Assembly (NCBI GenBank): GCA_964007475.1
Contig: OZ023275.1
Coordinates: forward strand, 12,999,829-13,063,828
Length of the DNA stretch: 64,000 nucleotides
Reading direction: 5' to 3'
From: Hybos culiciformis
Taxonomy: Eukaryota > Arthropoda > Insecta > Diptera > Hybotidae
In this document: positions 63,891 to 64,000 of the stretch, piece by piece
Layout: each line of letters begins with the position of its first letter
Numbering within the stretch: the first letter of the stretch is position 1
Program-made: the position numbers and the translations under genes
Notes under the pieces: model-generated
What the model saw: only the letters and a program-made list of their open reading frames with translations
What the model was told of the DNA's origin: nothing
The model's database searches: none

Positions 63891-64000
63891 CAGGGTTGCC
63901 GAATTGAGGATACTTAATTACATGCAAAATGTGGGTATTTCAGACCATCCTTGGGTATTTTTTGTGTAATTAATTTTTTGGGTATTACACCCATTCCACT
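63891..64000. mobile_element. Dispersed repeat, copy B, cut by the window end
   Basis: The copy begins with CAGGGTTGCCGAAT, the same 14 bases found at 24856-24869. From 63934 it aligns with the reverse complement of 25183-25248, sharing GTATTTCAGACCATCCTTGG and then GGGTATTTTTTG and ATTCCACT at the window edge. It is the same family as the 24819-25298 element and continues beyond position 64000. Because the shared CAGGGTTGCC word lies at the opposite end relative to the shared body in copy A, it probably belongs to a terminal inverted repeat. Confidence 0.7.

Overview
This window looks like a non-coding stretch of a very AT-rich animal genome, most likely an insect. The base composition is strongly A+T with long poly-A/poly-T runs. 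Dispersed TACATA, GTATATA and GTAGGTAC words of the kind common in insect DNA are everywhere, and so are degraded DNA transposons of classes frequent in insects. Reading frames are short and stop-rich. I see no bacterial, viral or organellar gene organisation, no rRNA, no canonical tRNA and no CRISPR. I cannot fix the order or species from sequence alone.

No complete protein-coding gene is visible. Two decayed transposable-element coding remnants can be recognised: a pogo/Tigger-type DDE transposase fragment inside a 485-bp TA-flanked element (2900-3384), and the minus-strand C-terminal end of a jockey-like non-LTR reverse transcriptase (about 18294-18834), broken by frameshifts and a stop and ending in an A-rich tail. 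The other strong features are short non-autonomous elements defined by terminal inverted repeats (TIRs). These include two hAT-like elements with 8-bp target duplications (20869-21233 and 36887-37365), a 2.1-kb element with perfect 15-bp TIRs and an 8-bp duplication (55677-57783), and a TA-flanked family present as two opposite-facing copies (39650-40018 and 60745-61232). Further TIR or foldback elements lie at 12384-12774, 49798-50086, 53302-53417, 59482-59805 and 62716-63190. One more repeat family appears at 24819-25298 and again, cut off by the window end, at 63891-64000.

Other structure: a perfect 59-bp palindrome flanked by a 7-bp direct repeat (41212-41284), a tandem duplication of 116-bp period (7553-7790), a degenerate tandem repeat of about 175-185 bp (49205-49600), a 25-bp minisatellite inside the 2.1-kb element, a SINE-like tRNA-derived segment (35720-35815) and microsatellites.

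The window could lie within one or more very long introns or in intergenic DNA. Several weak signals fall on the minus strand: a promoter-like first exon ending in GTAAGTT (22274-22403), a pyrimidine-tract CAG|GTAAG junction that resembles a recursive splice site (24454-24482), a 52-nt ATG-to-donor open stretch (6815-6866) and a possible 12-nt microexon (52714-52725). These are inferences from motif appearance only and need transcript data.
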